From Solitalea lacus (GTDB lineage: Bacteria; Bacteroidota; Bacteroidia; Sphingobacteriales; Sphingobacteriaceae): a stretch of 64,000 nt of DNA. Position numbers and translations under genes: made by a program. The notes beneath the pieces are model-generated. The model was not told the DNA's origin, searched no databases, and saw only the letters and a list, made by a program, of their open reading frames with translations. The stretch covers positions 2,220,200 to 2,284,199 of the forward strand of contig NZ_CP091740.1 of the NCBI RefSeq assembly GCF_022014595.1. The letters run 5' to 3'. Numbering within the stretch: position 1 is the first letter of the stretch; every line of letters starts with the position of its first letter. Below are positions 35,930 to 44,807 of this stretch, piece by piece.

Positions 35930-36171
35930 TGGCAACACACGAACCGAAAAGCTGTCAGCGCTGTAATAATCTCTTTGAGTGCAAAACTGGAACAATTGTA
36001 CAATGCCAATGTTACGGTATTAACTTTAATGAAGATGAAAAGGAAATTATTGCGCGTAGTTTTAGTGACTGTTTATGCCGGAATTGTTTATTAGAAATTA
36101 AACAAGAAATAAAATACCGATCGTTAATAGAGAAACAAGAACAAATAAATATACTACTTAAAACCCGATGA
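35929..36171 (+). CDS. Cysteine-rich CWC family protein
   Basis: 80 residues with the pattern SCQRCNNLFECKTGTIVQCQCYGINFNEDEKEIIARSFSDCLCRNCLLEI, matching the small cysteine-rich CWC family (zinc-ribbon-like, function unknown). Translationally coupled to its neighbours: its ATG overlaps the PAS stop by one base and its stop overlaps the thioesterase start by four (ATGA). Confidence 0.85.
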   Translation: MATHEPKSCQRCNNLFECKTGTIVQCQCYGINFNEDEKEIIARSFSDCLCRNCLLEIKQEIKYRSLIEKQEQINILLKTR

Positions 36172-36554
36172 TAAATTTAGAAGAGAAGATTAGTCAGTCA
36201 GAAACCCGAATTTTTAAAGCTGTTTTTCCAAATACTACCAATCATTATGATACATTATTTGGTGGCACAGCTATGCACTTAATGGATGAAGTGGCATTCA
36301 TTACGGCTACACGGTTTGCCCGGAAACGCATGGTTACTGTATCATCAGACCGAATCGATTTTTCAAAACCTATTCCCGCAGGAACCATTATTGAACTAGT
36401 TGGTAAAGTGGTGCATATAGGCAATACCAGCCTAAAGGTAAGTGTTGATATTTATATTGAACAAATGTATTCCGCCCATCGTGAAAAGGCCATTTCAGGT
36501 ACATTTACTTTTGTGGCAATCGACGAGCATAAAAAGCCTGTAAAAGTAGTTTAA
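36168..36554 (+). CDS. Acyl-CoA thioesterase, YciA-like hotdog family
   Basis: 128 residues. Hotdog fold signature: FPNTTNHYDTLFGGTAMHLMDEVAFITATRFARKRMVTVSSDRIDF, the YciA/ACOT pattern with the catalytic Asn/Asp region. Hydrolyses acyl-CoA thioesters; chain specificity not predicted. Last gene of the riboswitch-metE'-PAS-CWC-thioesterase run, closed by a terminator. Confidence 0.92.
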   Translation: MINLEEKISQSETRIFKAVFPNTTNHYDTLFGGTAMHLMDEVAFITATRFARKRMVTVSSDRIDFSKPIPAGTIIELVGKVVHIGNTSLKVSVDIYIEQMYSAHREKAISGTFTFVAIDEHKKPVKVV

Positions 36555-36578
36555 AAAACTATTTCGAAAGAATAAGTT

Positions 36579-36608
36579 AAATCCCCTTACTATAACCGAA
36601 GGGGATTT
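36579..36608. terminator. Bidirectional terminator
   Basis: 10-bp stem AAATCCCCTT / AAGGGGATTT between the convergent thioesterase and kdsB genes. Confidence 0.8.
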
Positions 36609-36613
36609 ATTAT

Positions 36614-37339
36614 TTATAAAATTTTAGCAAGATCTTCTGGGGTATCAATGGCTATGGTTTCGAAAGATGTTTCTGCCATTTTAATTTTGAAGCCATTTTC
36701 AAGCCACCGCAACTGTTCCAATGATTCGGCCAGTTCAAGGGAGCTTGCTGTAAGCTGATTTAATTGCATCAAAAAATCATTTCTGAATCCATAAATTCCA
36801 ACATGATGGTAAAAGTTATAAGCATTTAGCCAGTTTTCTTTCTGTTCATTTCTGATAAACGGAATCGGAGATCTGCTGAAATACATAGCTTCGAATTGCT
36901 GGTTTAAAACAACCTTTACCACGTTAGGACTAAATAATTCCTCTTCTTTTTTTATTTTCTTAAACATGCTGGCAATTTGAGTGTTGGGCTCATCAAAGCA
37001 ATGAATCAAATCACTAATTTGTTCTGGTGAGATAAAAGGTTCATCCCCCTGAATATTGATTATGCCCTCAAACCCAGGTTGGGCTTGGGCGACTTCTGCA
37101 CAACGTGAAGTGCCGTTAATATGATCAGCAGAGGTCATCATAACCTTCCCTCCAAAAGATAACACATGGTCAAAGATTCGTTGATCATCGGTGGCAACAA
37201 TCACTTCGTCTAAATCAGTGCAGAGTAAACATTGTTCATATACCCGTTGAACCATGGATTTGCCTTTGATGTCAACAAGGGGTTTACCCGGGAAACGAGT
37301 TGATTGATAACGAGAAGGTATAACGCCTAAAAATTTCAT
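36614..37339 (-). CDS. kdsB: 3-deoxy-manno-octulosonate cytidylyltransferase
   Basis: 241 residues. Start VIPSRYQSTRFPGKPLVDIKGKSMVQRVYEQ is the CMP-Kdo synthetase signature; EVIVATDDQRI and INIQGDEPFI follow, with HVGIYGFRNDFL. Activates Kdo with CTP for lipopolysaccharide inner-core synthesis. An exact -7 element lies 18 nt upstream of the ATG. Confidence 0.96.
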   Translation of the reverse strand: MKFLGVIPSRYQSTRFPGKPLVDIKGKSMVQRVYEQCLLCTDLDEVIVATDDQRIFDHVLSFGGKVMMTSADHINGTSRCAEVAQAQPGFEGIINIQGDEPFISPEQISDLIHCFDEPNTQIASMFKKIKKEEELFSPNVVKVVLNQQFEAMYFSRSPIPFIRNEQKENWLNAYNFYHHVGIYGFRNDFLMQLNQLTASSLELAESLEQLRWLENGFKIKMAETSFETIAIDTPEDLAKIL

Positions 37340-37356
37340 CTATTTATATAAGTACA

Positions 37357-37364
37357 CAAAGGTA
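37357..37364 (-). promoter_or_regulatory. -7 promoter element of kdsB
   Basis: TACCTTTG on the minus strand, exact TAnnTTTG. Confidence 0.5.
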
Positions 37365-37410
37365 ATTTTAACTACCTAAATTGTTTTTGTTTAATAATTA
37401 AAAAAATCTT

Positions 37411-38187
37411 TTACCAGGTCAATTTTGTTTTGGTCAAAAATGAGTCTACCCCTTTTTTGAAGTCTTCAGTACTTCTTACCTGTGCATTGGTTTTAGCTGC
37501 AAAAATTAATGCATCTTCACTATTCATTGTCTGCACTTTTTGAATCAGGTTTTTGGTTATTGCCACAGCGTTGGCTGAGGTCTCGATACAAAGCTGTTTG
37601 GCGAATTGATTAACTTCCTCATCAAGCTGTTCGACTGCAATTATTTTATTGACGAGTCCTAAAGAAAGTGCTTCATCGGCGGAAATTAATCTTCCGCTTA
37701 GTAAGAGGTCTTTGGCTTTTCCTTCACCTATCTTCCTGATCAAAAATAATGCGACTAGAGCTGGTACAAATCCAATTTTCACTTCAGTATAGCCAAATTT
37801 TGCTTCAGTTTGAGTAAATGCAAAATCACAAACTGTAACTAATCCACAACCTCCGGCAATAGCATGGCCCTGAACTTTTGCGATGGTTATTTTTTCTGAA
37901 AAATAAATCGCACTGAATAATTCGCGTAATTGATGACTGTCGGCAAGATTTTCATTAGCCGTGTTTGCCTGCAATTTCTGAAGGTAAGCTAAATCGGCTC
38001 CTGCACTAAAAACCTCACCTTCGGCTTCCAAAACAATCACTTTGGCGTTATGATCTTTTTCTGCCTTGTAAAAAGTAGTCTTTAGCTGCTGAACCAAAGA
38101 TTCATTTAGTGCATTTCGCTTTTCGGGCCGATTAATAGTGATATAGGCTATGCGTTCTTTTACAGTATATTTTACAAGTTTTTCCAT
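37411..38187 (-). CDS. Enoyl-CoA hydratase/isomerase family protein
   Basis: 258 residues. Crotonase fold: ITINRPEKRNALNESLV, FSAGADLAYLQ (oxyanion hole), VQGHAIAGGCGLVTVCDFAF and TEVKIGFVPALVALFL. Substrate unclear; the catalytic Glu positions of true hydratases are not fully conserved, so isomerase or other acyl-CoA chemistry is possible. Same strand as kdsB, 71 bp upstream of it. Confidence 0.9.
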   Translation of the reverse strand: MEKLVKYTVKERIAYITINRPEKRNALNESLVQQLKTTFYKAEKDHNAKVIVLEAEGEVFSAGADLAYLQKLQANTANENLADSHQLRELFSAIYFSEKITIAKVQGHAIAGGCGLVTVCDFAFTQTEAKFGYTEVKIGFVPALVALFLIRKIGEGKAKDLLLSGRLISADEALSLGLVNKIIAVEQLDEEVNQFAKQLCIETSANAVAITKNLIQKVQTMNSEDALIFAAKTNAQVRSTEDFKKGVDSFLTKTKLTW

Positions 38188-38973
38188 TTAAATATCAATT
38201 TTTATGGTAGTTGATTGGTGTCCAGTTTTTCGCATTTTTTACATTTACTGCTCCACACTAGATTGAAACGAACGAAAATTTCAGTCATAATCCGTATTCG
38301 GACTCCATAAAACTGTAGATAATTTTTGTGTTTGACAAGACAAGGTGATTGAAATGATTATATGTCGATTGTAATTGATTGTACTGCACAATAACCCAGA
38401 AGCCATGTGATGCGGAATCCTCATCAAAAGCAAAATAGTATTGTACAAACTTTTTGTGTTTTTCAATCTGATTTTGTTCAATTTTTAATTACTAAATTGA
38501 TTTAGGTAGCAGAAGATATTAAACAGACAGTAAGTTTATAATAATACTTTATCGAAAGTAATAGATTAATTTTATAAACAACACCCAAAATAAAGTAAAA
38601 TAGTAATCTGTCGAGGGTTAATTGACACGTTTGTAATCGTAACAATTCTTCATATTCATGACCAGTTAGCAATAGGTTAAAACAGTTGAAATTGAATCAA
38701 TATAATTTTGAAATTTTTCTTTTTTCTAAGTGGGGAGCATTCTTTGAATATTACTGTAACTAGAATTGTTTTTTATCGATTGGAAATAATGAACGGCCAA
38801 AGTAAAGCTTAGATAGCTTCAAGTATACAGGTGTAAGTCATCTCTTGAACCATATAGGAGATTATTATTATTCGAATCGTTGGAATATCATAAGAAGACT
38901 TTGCAGACAATTTGAGCGAACAATTTTCATTAAATGAAAATTTATATCTTAGTGATTTAATTTTAAAATATTT
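38188..38973. other. Gene-free stretch, 786 bp
   Basis: A/T-rich with no open frame I trust; a 66-codon minus frame (38281-38481) has no family resemblance. The right end is the probable promoter region of the next lipoprotein gene. It marks the left edge of the accessory region. Confidence 0.6.
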
Positions 38974-39519
38974 ATGAATAAAAATTTACTTTCTGTTTTA
39001 CTTTCAGCATTAGCACTTCTAGTTTTTAGTTGTGAATCAAAAGATGCCCAAAAAACAAAGCTTAACGAAGCCAATATTGTATCAACAGATGATTTAACAT
39101 TAAATAAATCAAGTATTATGGAGATTAATGAATCTCCATCTAAAGAATTAGCTGTGAGAGAGTGGGGACTACCTAGTACAAACACAGAAGCTTGGAAAAA
39201 TGCAAAGGAACAATCCTTTTCTGACACCATTCGATATACACATATTGATGCATTATTGGCTATAAACTATTCGACTTTAACAATCGACTCAACGAATTTT
39301 ATAATTAAGAATGTTAAAATAAATTTGATTAATGGTGACAATGATTACGTTTTCGTTGCAAATATTGGAAACCAAGCAAATATGGGAACAAGACAAAAGT
39401 ATAATACGTTTGTCCCGATAAACACTCTTGGTCAACTGAAAGCTACATCTCCTAGAACATTAAAACAAGAAGGGAAAGCCGTAGCGATATTCGCAAAAGG
39501 TTTTGTTAAGCAATTTTAA
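38974..39519 (+). CDS. Hypothetical lipoprotein
   Basis: 181 residues with a lipoprotein signal (LLSVLLSALALLVFSCESKD, Cys near residue 20). The mature domain (about 60-175) has alternating strands (TLTIDSTNFIIKNVKINLINGDNDYVFVANIGN); no family recognised. Isolated gene in a gene-poor area, followed by a terminator. Confidence 0.7.
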   Translation: MNKNLLSVLLSALALLVFSCESKDAQKTKLNEANIVSTDDLTLNKSSIMEINESPSKELAVREWGLPSTNTEAWKNAKEQSFSDTIRYTHIDALLAINYSTLTIDSTNFIIKNVKINLINGDNDYVFVANIGNQANMGTRQKYNTFVPINTLGQLKATSPRTLKQEGKAVAIFAKGFVKQF

Positions 39520-39581
39520 GGAGCTCTTTTTTACACTTTGTCAGGACGAAAGTTGAGTGATCATTGAAAAGGCTCAAAGAA

Positions 39582-39620
39582 AAAGAAAGGCTCTTAGAGG
39601 ATCTCTAAAAGCCTTTCTTT
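39582..39620 (+). terminator. Terminator after the lipoprotein gene
   Basis: An 18-bp stem with one mismatch (39582-39599 with 39603-39620) enclosing a short loop. Confidence 0.7.
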
Positions 39621-39631
39621 GCATTTGTAGC

Positions 39632-39660
39632 CCTGATGAGAAATTATTTGAACACTTGAA
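39632..39660 (+). repeat. 29-bp direct repeat, left copy
   Basis: 28 of 29 bases identical to 43101-43129; the two copies flank the DUF4386, cytochrome c and AraC genes. Codes for PDEKLFEHL in one frame and PDKKLFEHL in the other copy. Confidence 0.7.
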
Positions 39661-39928
39661 TGGCATTTTGAGTATTGTAGAATTAATAAAAGCCAATATT
39701 TAAAGGGGAAAAGGTATCATTTTCCATACAGTAGAGCCGGAGGGAAGGGGATCAAACATTTATAAAGCTATTAAGGAAGATTAGAGCAAAAGAGTAAAAT
39801 ATTTAGAAGAGAAGTTAGGTCTCCAACAAGAGTGGAAGCATTTCTTTGTTGTTACTGTGGTAAAGAAATATTGCCCTAACGAAAAATATACGACTGAATC
39901 AGAGCTCGTTTTAAGAACTGGTATTTAA
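39632..39928 (+). pseudogene. Decayed open frame, unknown family
   Basis: One frame reads PDEKLFEHLNGILSIVELIK...IIFHTVEPEGRGSNIYKAIKED-stop-SKRVKYLEEKLGLQQEWKHFF...VLRTGI, interrupted by two in-frame stops (after KANI and after KED). The continuous frame over 99 codons suggests a dead gene rather than chance. Its start coincides with the left copy of a 29-bp direct repeat. Confidence 0.4.
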
Positions 39929-40285
39929 GGTGCGACCTCAACCCGATCAGAATTATAAAGGCAAAGACATGGTGAAAAACCAAATTGTGGGAAGAAAGTT
40001 ATCCCAAATACAATTCCCGATCATGTAGCCTTAAACTATCATTTTCTTTCATTAAGCAAGTCATTAAAACCACTTTTTAAGTACCGCTAAGGGCTTCAGA
40101 ACTAGGGGCACACGGGTAGTTGGTGAGTTACATACGCTGTTCAGTATTTCGCATGCATTACAAACGCACGGGCGGAGCAAATCGCCTCTACTCATTCGGC
40201 TGTATGGCGCAAAATATCAGCTTTTTGTCGTCATCTGTTAACCGATTAAAATGCCGCTTCCTCGATTTTTGCTTAAAAATATAAC
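39929..40285. other. Gene-free stretch
   Basis: No convincing gene; scattered short frames only. Probably decayed sequence and the upstream region of the DUF4386 gene. Confidence 0.5.
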
Positions 40286-41026
40286 ATGAAAAATTTCTTT
40301 CAGTACCGCTTTGCAATTGGCGCAATTAGCATTGTAGCCGGGTTGCTTTCACTAGCCTGCCTGCTAGTTGGGATGATGGCAGTAAACTATCATTTTGAAG
40401 CATTTTCCGACCCTGCCCTCACCATTCTGTATGCAAACAATATGCAACTGGTAAAATGGTTCAATTTGCTTGATATGCTGGGTTATTACCTTTTGCTTCT
40501 GCCCTTGATATTCTATTTCCATCAGCAATACAGGTATAGAACACCGTGGTCTCCTCTAATCACATTTTCGGGTTTAGCATATGTACTAACAGGCGCAATT
40601 GGAGCAGCTATTCTTGCAGCTGTTTGGCCCAGTTTATTAACTGATTACGCATCGGCTAACCCTGAAAACAAAATGATTATCAGCAACCTGTTCAAAGCTA
40701 TTACAACCATGGTTACTGTGGGCATGTGGAACATTCTGGAAGTTCTATTTGCAGCTTTATGGTGGATGGGTTTAGGCAAACTGATCTACAGCGAAAACAA
40801 GAGCCTGGGAGTACTAACGTTTATTGCTGGAATAAGTACTTTATCAGATGCATTGGGTAATATGTTTAACCTAACTATTCTATCCGAAATAGGCGTGAAC
40901 CTATACCTGATACTTGGAATAATATGGCCAATCATCATTGGTATATTCCTCCTAAAAAAATCGATGAAACAACCTTCTGATTCTCTTCACCATTCTTTAC
41001 AATATATTACTAATGAAACTGCTTAA
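40286..41026 (+). CDS. DUF4386-like membrane protein
   Basis: 246 residues with six predicted membrane helices (about 10-32, 55-78, 92-118, 145-165, 172-195, 205-225). Hydrophobic pattern and size fit DUF4386-type membrane proteins of unknown function. The end overlaps the cytochrome c gene by 14 bp, so they are translated together. Family call is by resemblance. Confidence 0.65.
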   Translation: MKNFFQYRFAIGAISIVAGLLSLACLLVGMMAVNYHFEAFSDPALTILYANNMQLVKWFNLLDMLGYYLLLLPLIFYFHQQYRYRTPWSPLITFSGLAYVLTGAIGAAILAAVWPSLLTDYASANPENKMIISNLFKAITTMVTVGMWNILEVLFAALWWMGLGKLIYSENKSLGVLTFIAGISTLSDALGNMFNLTILSEIGVNLYLILGIIWPIIIGIFLLKKSMKQPSDSLHHSLQYITNETA

Positions 41027-41906
41027 GAAATTGTTGAAGTGGTCAAAAATCACTGTTATCACTCTATTGCTGGTGCTTGCATTCGCCTATCTTGTCATCT
41101 ATATACTGAGTCAACAACGGATTCAAAAGAAATATTCCTATACAGATGCAGCGATCAACATTCCCACCGATTCTTTATCGATAGCAAAAGGAAAACATCT
41201 TTATAAAATTAGAAGCTGCCAGGATTGTCATGGAGAAAGGGGAGAAGGCAGGCTGTTTATGGACAATAAAATGTTAATGCAACTTACGGCACCAAACTTA
41301 ACGAAAGGCAATAGCGGAATTGCAGATTTTAAAACGGTCGACTGGCTGCGTGTGCTTAGGCATGGTGTAGACAAAAACGGCAGGTCATTATATATGATGC
41401 CATCTCATGAGGTCACCAACCTTACCAATGAGGACTTGGCTAACCTGATTGCTTATTGCAACCAATTGGAGCCTGTTGCCACTTCGCAGGAAAAACTTCA
41501 TTCGATAGGTCCAATAGGACGGCTGTTATTGGTCATGAACCAGGTTGCTGTACTACCGGCAGAAAAGATTGATCACAGTGCCATCCATACAGAAAAGTTG
41601 GAAGAAAAAACGGGTGCAGCTTATGGGCAATATTTGTCTTTGGGCTGCCAGGGTTGTCACCGGCCCGACATGAAAGGAGGCGGCCCTTTGGCTCCAGGTT
41701 ATCCACCTGTACCCAATATTACCGGCGATGGAAATGTAGGAAACTGGAACGAGCAAGCATTCATTGCTACCATTAGAAATGGGAAAACACCTGAGGGAAA
41801 AGAATTGAATAATAATTATATGCCCTGGAAATCAATTGGCCATTTTACTGACGAAGAGCTTAAATCGATTTTTATGTACCTGCAAAAACTTTCGGATAAG
41901 CATTAA
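41013..41906 (+). CDS. Dihaem c-type cytochrome, membrane anchored
   Basis: 297 residues. N-terminal membrane anchor (about 10-32; VITLLLVLAFAYLVIYIL), then two cytochrome c domains each with CxxCH: CQDCHGERGEG near residue 68 and CQGCHRPDMKGG near residue 213. Methionine ligands likely in LYMMPSHE and NNYMPWKSIGHF. A periplasmic electron carrier, similar to subunits partnered with alcohol/aldehyde dehydrogenases. Convergent with the AraC gene, 5 bp between stops. Confidence 0.88.
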   Translation: MKLLKKLLKWSKITVITLLLVLAFAYLVIYILSQQRIQKKYSYTDAAINIPTDSLSIAKGKHLYKIRSCQDCHGERGEGRLFMDNKMLMQLTAPNLTKGNSGIADFKTVDWLRVLRHGVDKNGRSLYMMPSHEVTNLTNEDLANLIAYCNQLEPVATSQEKLHSIGPIGRLLLVMNQVAVLPAEKIDHSAIHTEKLEEKTGAAYGQYLSLGCQGCHRPDMKGGGPLAPGYPPVPNITGDGNVGNWNEQAFIATIRNGKTPEGKELNNNYMPWKSIGHFTDEELKSIFMYLQKLSDKH

Positions 41907-41911
41907 TGCCA

Positions 41912-42934
41912 TTAATTTAATGCTTTTCGATAAGCGTTAGGCGATGTGCCTGTCCATTCGCGAAAGGCCCTTTGAAAGGTGCTTGGTTCAGTATAACCCA
42001 GCTTATAGGAAATTTGAGCAATTGTAAGTTTTTCGCTGCGCAACAAACTACACGCCAGCTCATGCTTAATGTTATCACTCAATTTCCTGAAGCTGGTGTT
42101 TTCTATTTTTAGTTTACGCTGCAATGTTCGGGGCGTTAAGCGCAGATGTGCTGCTATTTCTTCCAACTGTGGAAACGTATAATTAAAATGCTTAAGAATG
42201 CTTTGTCTCACCTCGCCACTAAAGTCGCCCACATTCCTTTCCTTGTCCATCTCTTTTTCCAACAATGTTTTGAAAACCTCATTCAGTTCTTTATTATAGC
42301 CAATAACAGTTGTTTTCATATCTACCATGGAAAATACAATGCAATTGCATGATTCATTGAAGGTGGGCCGGCACTTGAATAGCTGCTCATGCAAACTTGT
42401 ATCACTGACCCTGGAATATCGGTACATCACCTTTTTCAATGAAAACAGCTTACCTGTTAAAAGATATAACACATGCAATGTTCCGGCATAGGCCATATCT
42501 ACACTATGCCTTGCGGTTTCGGGCGATATATCGTTCCATACCTGTAAGGGCTCACAATAATAATAGAGATCTTGGTTCTTCACTTCAATATAGAAATTGT
42601 ACAAGCGGGTAAAAGCAGCGGTGAACTGCTGCAGGCTTTCAAGCGCCGTTAAAACATCTTTACTTGTCTGCATTAAATGACCCGTAATGCCCAGTACAAC
42701 TGAAGTTGTTTTTCTTCCAATTTCCAGCCCCAGGTTCCTTTTTCCCGAAATGGTCAATGCCGCTTCCATAATAGCACAGTTTTGTTCCAGGGACAGCCTG
42801 TAGCCGGCATCCTCCAGTTCTTGGGGAGAAATTCCACCGGCCTGGCAAATGCTTTCGATCTGCGCATTGCTACAGTCTATACCTAAAACAATATTTCTGA
42901 TAATGGGCATACTGACCCAAAAGTCTGTGGACAT
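41912..42934 (-). CDS. AraC family regulator (OruR-type N-terminus)
   Basis: 340 residues. N-terminal arabinose-binding-like domain (about 20-200; SGKRNLGLEIGRKT) and C-terminal HTH_18 (about 245-335: LRLTPRTLQRKLKIENTSFRKLSDNIKHELA, KLTIAQISYKLGYTEPSTFQRAFREWTGTSP). Layout as in OruR-type regulators. It probably controls the convergent DUF4386/cytochrome c pair (context). Confidence 0.9.
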   Translation of the reverse strand: MSTDFWVSMPIIRNIVLGIDCSNAQIESICQAGGISPQELEDAGYRLSLEQNCAIMEAALTISGKRNLGLEIGRKTTSVVLGITGHLMQTSKDVLTALESLQQFTAAFTRLYNFYIEVKNQDLYYYCEPLQVWNDISPETARHSVDMAYAGTLHVLYLLTGKLFSLKKVMYRYSRVSDTSLHEQLFKCRPTFNESCNCIVFSMVDMKTTVIGYNKELNEVFKTLLEKEMDKERNVGDFSGEVRQSILKHFNYTFPQLEEIAAHLRLTPRTLQRKLKIENTSFRKLSDNIKHELACSLLRSEKLTIAQISYKLGYTEPSTFQRAFREWTGTSPNAYRKALN

Positions 42935-43100
42935 ATAAAAAATCGTTGCACTGGAAACAATTTCCTCGTCTTAACAAGAAGCTAGGTTTCTAAGATAATC
43001 ACTGCCTATGCAAATAACAACAAAGCCACCTTTTGATATCGCTATATATCTGGGCATCGAGGAAGACTACTTAGAAAAGTAGTGTTTTATTGTCATTAGG

Positions 43101-43129
43101 CCTGATAAGAAATTATTTGAACACTTGAA
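43101..43129 (+). repeat. 29-bp direct repeat, right copy
   Basis: Second copy of the repeat at 39632 (one mismatch). A frame here reads IRPDKKLFEHLKGFKQC-stop, a C-terminal fragment of something lost. Confidence 0.7.
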
Positions 43130-43173
43130 AGGATTTAAACAGTGCTGAACCAATTTTGAACATCCAAAACATA

Positions 43174-44715
43174 TTACGATTCGGACATCACTTCTTTATA
43201 ATTCTCTTCAATTTCTTTTACTTCCTCATCGGTTAATTCTGCAAACTCTCTTTCTCGGGCTCTTTTAGACAAAGCGCCATCGTTTTGTTCTAAAAATCGA
43301 ATCAGTAATGCAACAGTTTTGTCGGGCATCTGAAATCGATCGTCTAGCCAAGTCTTCATTGAATCATACCTCTGCAAATATGAAACTTCTTGAGGTATGA
43401 TTGTGTTGATAGTGTGATTGACACAATCGTACAAAAATTCAGCTTGTGCTGTAGCATCAAAAAAACGATAATAATCAATAGTTTGATTCAATACCTCAAT
43501 ATTATTGCCGGATGTTTTTTTCCAGTCAATAAAATCAAGCAGGGGATAGGAGTAATTTTCTAATACTTTTCGGTAATCGTCTATTCGCTCTAAAATGGCT
43601 GCAGAAACAGGGAAAATAATACCCTGTGGCGTGAATTTCATTTTAGCTAGCAAATGATGGATCAGATAACGATGGAGTCTTCCGTTTCCATCCACAAAGG
43701 GATGGATAAAAACGAAACCAAATGCTATTTTGGAAGCAGTTAAAACTGGATGAAATCCGCTATCCTCCATTTGTCGGGTAGAACTTAATAATCCACTCAT
43801 TAATGATTCCACATCTTGCCAGCGCGCTGAGATATGCTCGGGTATAGGTTCACCTGTGTTTCGATCATGTTCGCCAATAAAACCACCTTCAGTACGATAG
43901 CCCATTTTAATAAAACGACTATTTTCAATAACTATTTGCTGCAAGCGAAGCAACTCTTCCTTATTCAGTGGGGTACTTCCTGCTTGTCCGATGGCTCTAC
44001 CCCAGCGAATTGTTCTATTTTGTGTGGGATTTTCTCCTTCTATAGTAAATGATGCTTTAGAATCTTTTAATAATAGAAAAGCAGATGCACGATGCAAAAT
44101 ATCTTTATGAACTCCCTTTATAACCGAATTAGTTTTTTCAGAAAGGTTTTCCCGAATATAGTTTTCCAATTTGGGCGTTTTGTGAACCAGCGGACAAAAA
44201 TCAACCGTTCCAGGCAAATTGTTTTTAATGCGATGACGATTCGAATTACTACTTACCGGACTTGCAAACTGTAACTCCTCATTTACAAGAGAAATATAAT
44301 TACCCTCCTTTAAATCAGGTACCTCAAGCGGCTTTTGCATCAACCATTCATATAGAAACCAAATCTTTCGACTGTACCGGCTTTGCGGTTCATTGGTAAT
44401 CCACTGTTCTATGATTTTAGGTTCTAGTTTTTCAAAAAGTTTTTTGAAAAACAATAAATTGATGCCTTCATATTTTAAGGCAAAAACTAAATGGTCATAG
44501 AGGTTTTCATGAGGCTGGTGTCTTGGAGTGAAAACTAGCCATTCTTCTGTAACATATTGCCTTCGTTTTTCACTGATTAACGCCAATTGACGTGGTATGG
44601 GCACAGTTAAATCCAAGGAATCTATAATAGCACCATATCCTACAAGATTCCCGACCTCAGGGGCCGTTCTTTCGTGAAAAGTGCTTATTGATTGTGAAAA
44701 ATGCTTTTTTTTCAT
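43174..44715 (-). CDS. Fic family protein (AMPylase-type, self-inhibited)
   Basis: 513 residues from the ATG at 44715; a GTG two codons earlier is also in frame. A long N-terminal domain (about 1-205), the inhibitory-helix motif SFTIEG (Ser222-x3-Glu226-Gly227), the Fic core with HPFVDGNGRLHRYLIHHLL (catalytic His338), and a C-terminal helical/winged-helix-like region. Fic enzymes transfer AMP or other phosphate-linked groups to protein hydroxyls; the Glu motif in the inhibitory helix marks regulated members. Target unknown. Six GTGAAAA boxes overlie its start. Confidence 0.9.
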   Translation of the reverse strand: MKKKHFSQSISTFHERTAPEVGNLVGYGAIIDSLDLTVPIPRQLALISEKRRQYVTEEWLVFTPRHQPHENLYDHLVFALKYEGINLLFFKKLFEKLEPKIIEQWITNEPQSRYSRKIWFLYEWLMQKPLEVPDLKEGNYISLVNEELQFASPVSSNSNRHRIKNNLPGTVDFCPLVHKTPKLENYIRENLSEKTNSVIKGVHKDILHRASAFLLLKDSKASFTIEGENPTQNRTIRWGRAIGQAGSTPLNKEELLRLQQIVIENSRFIKMGYRTEGGFIGEHDRNTGEPIPEHISARWQDVESLMSGLLSSTRQMEDSGFHPVLTASKIAFGFVFIHPFVDGNGRLHRYLIHHLLAKMKFTPQGIIFPVSAAILERIDDYRKVLENYSYPLLDFIDWKKTSGNNIEVLNQTIDYYRFFDATAQAEFLYDCVNHTINTIIPQEVSYLQRYDSMKTWLDDRFQMPDKTVALLIRFLEQNDGALSKRAREREFAELTDEEVKEIEENYKEVMSES

Positions 44716-44807
44716 AAACACATGTGAAAAAGAGTTATGATAAATATACGTGAAAAATAATTATATCTTGTGAAAAATATATATTTTTAGATTTTTTTGG
44801 TGAAAAA
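44674..44807 (+). repeat. Array of six GTGAAAA boxes at the fic start
   Basis: GTGAAAA(A) begins at 44674, 44694, 44724, 44750, 44770 and 44800, all in the same orientation, with spacings of 20, 30, 26, 20 and 30 bp. Most spacings are multiples of ten, so boxes face the same side of the helix. Two lie inside the fic coding region, four in its promoter. A repressor or self-binding site is likely. Confidence 0.6.

Noticed and set aside
38281-38481. 66-codon minus frame in the gene-free stretch
   Set aside because: No recognisable domain, no coding-like composition.
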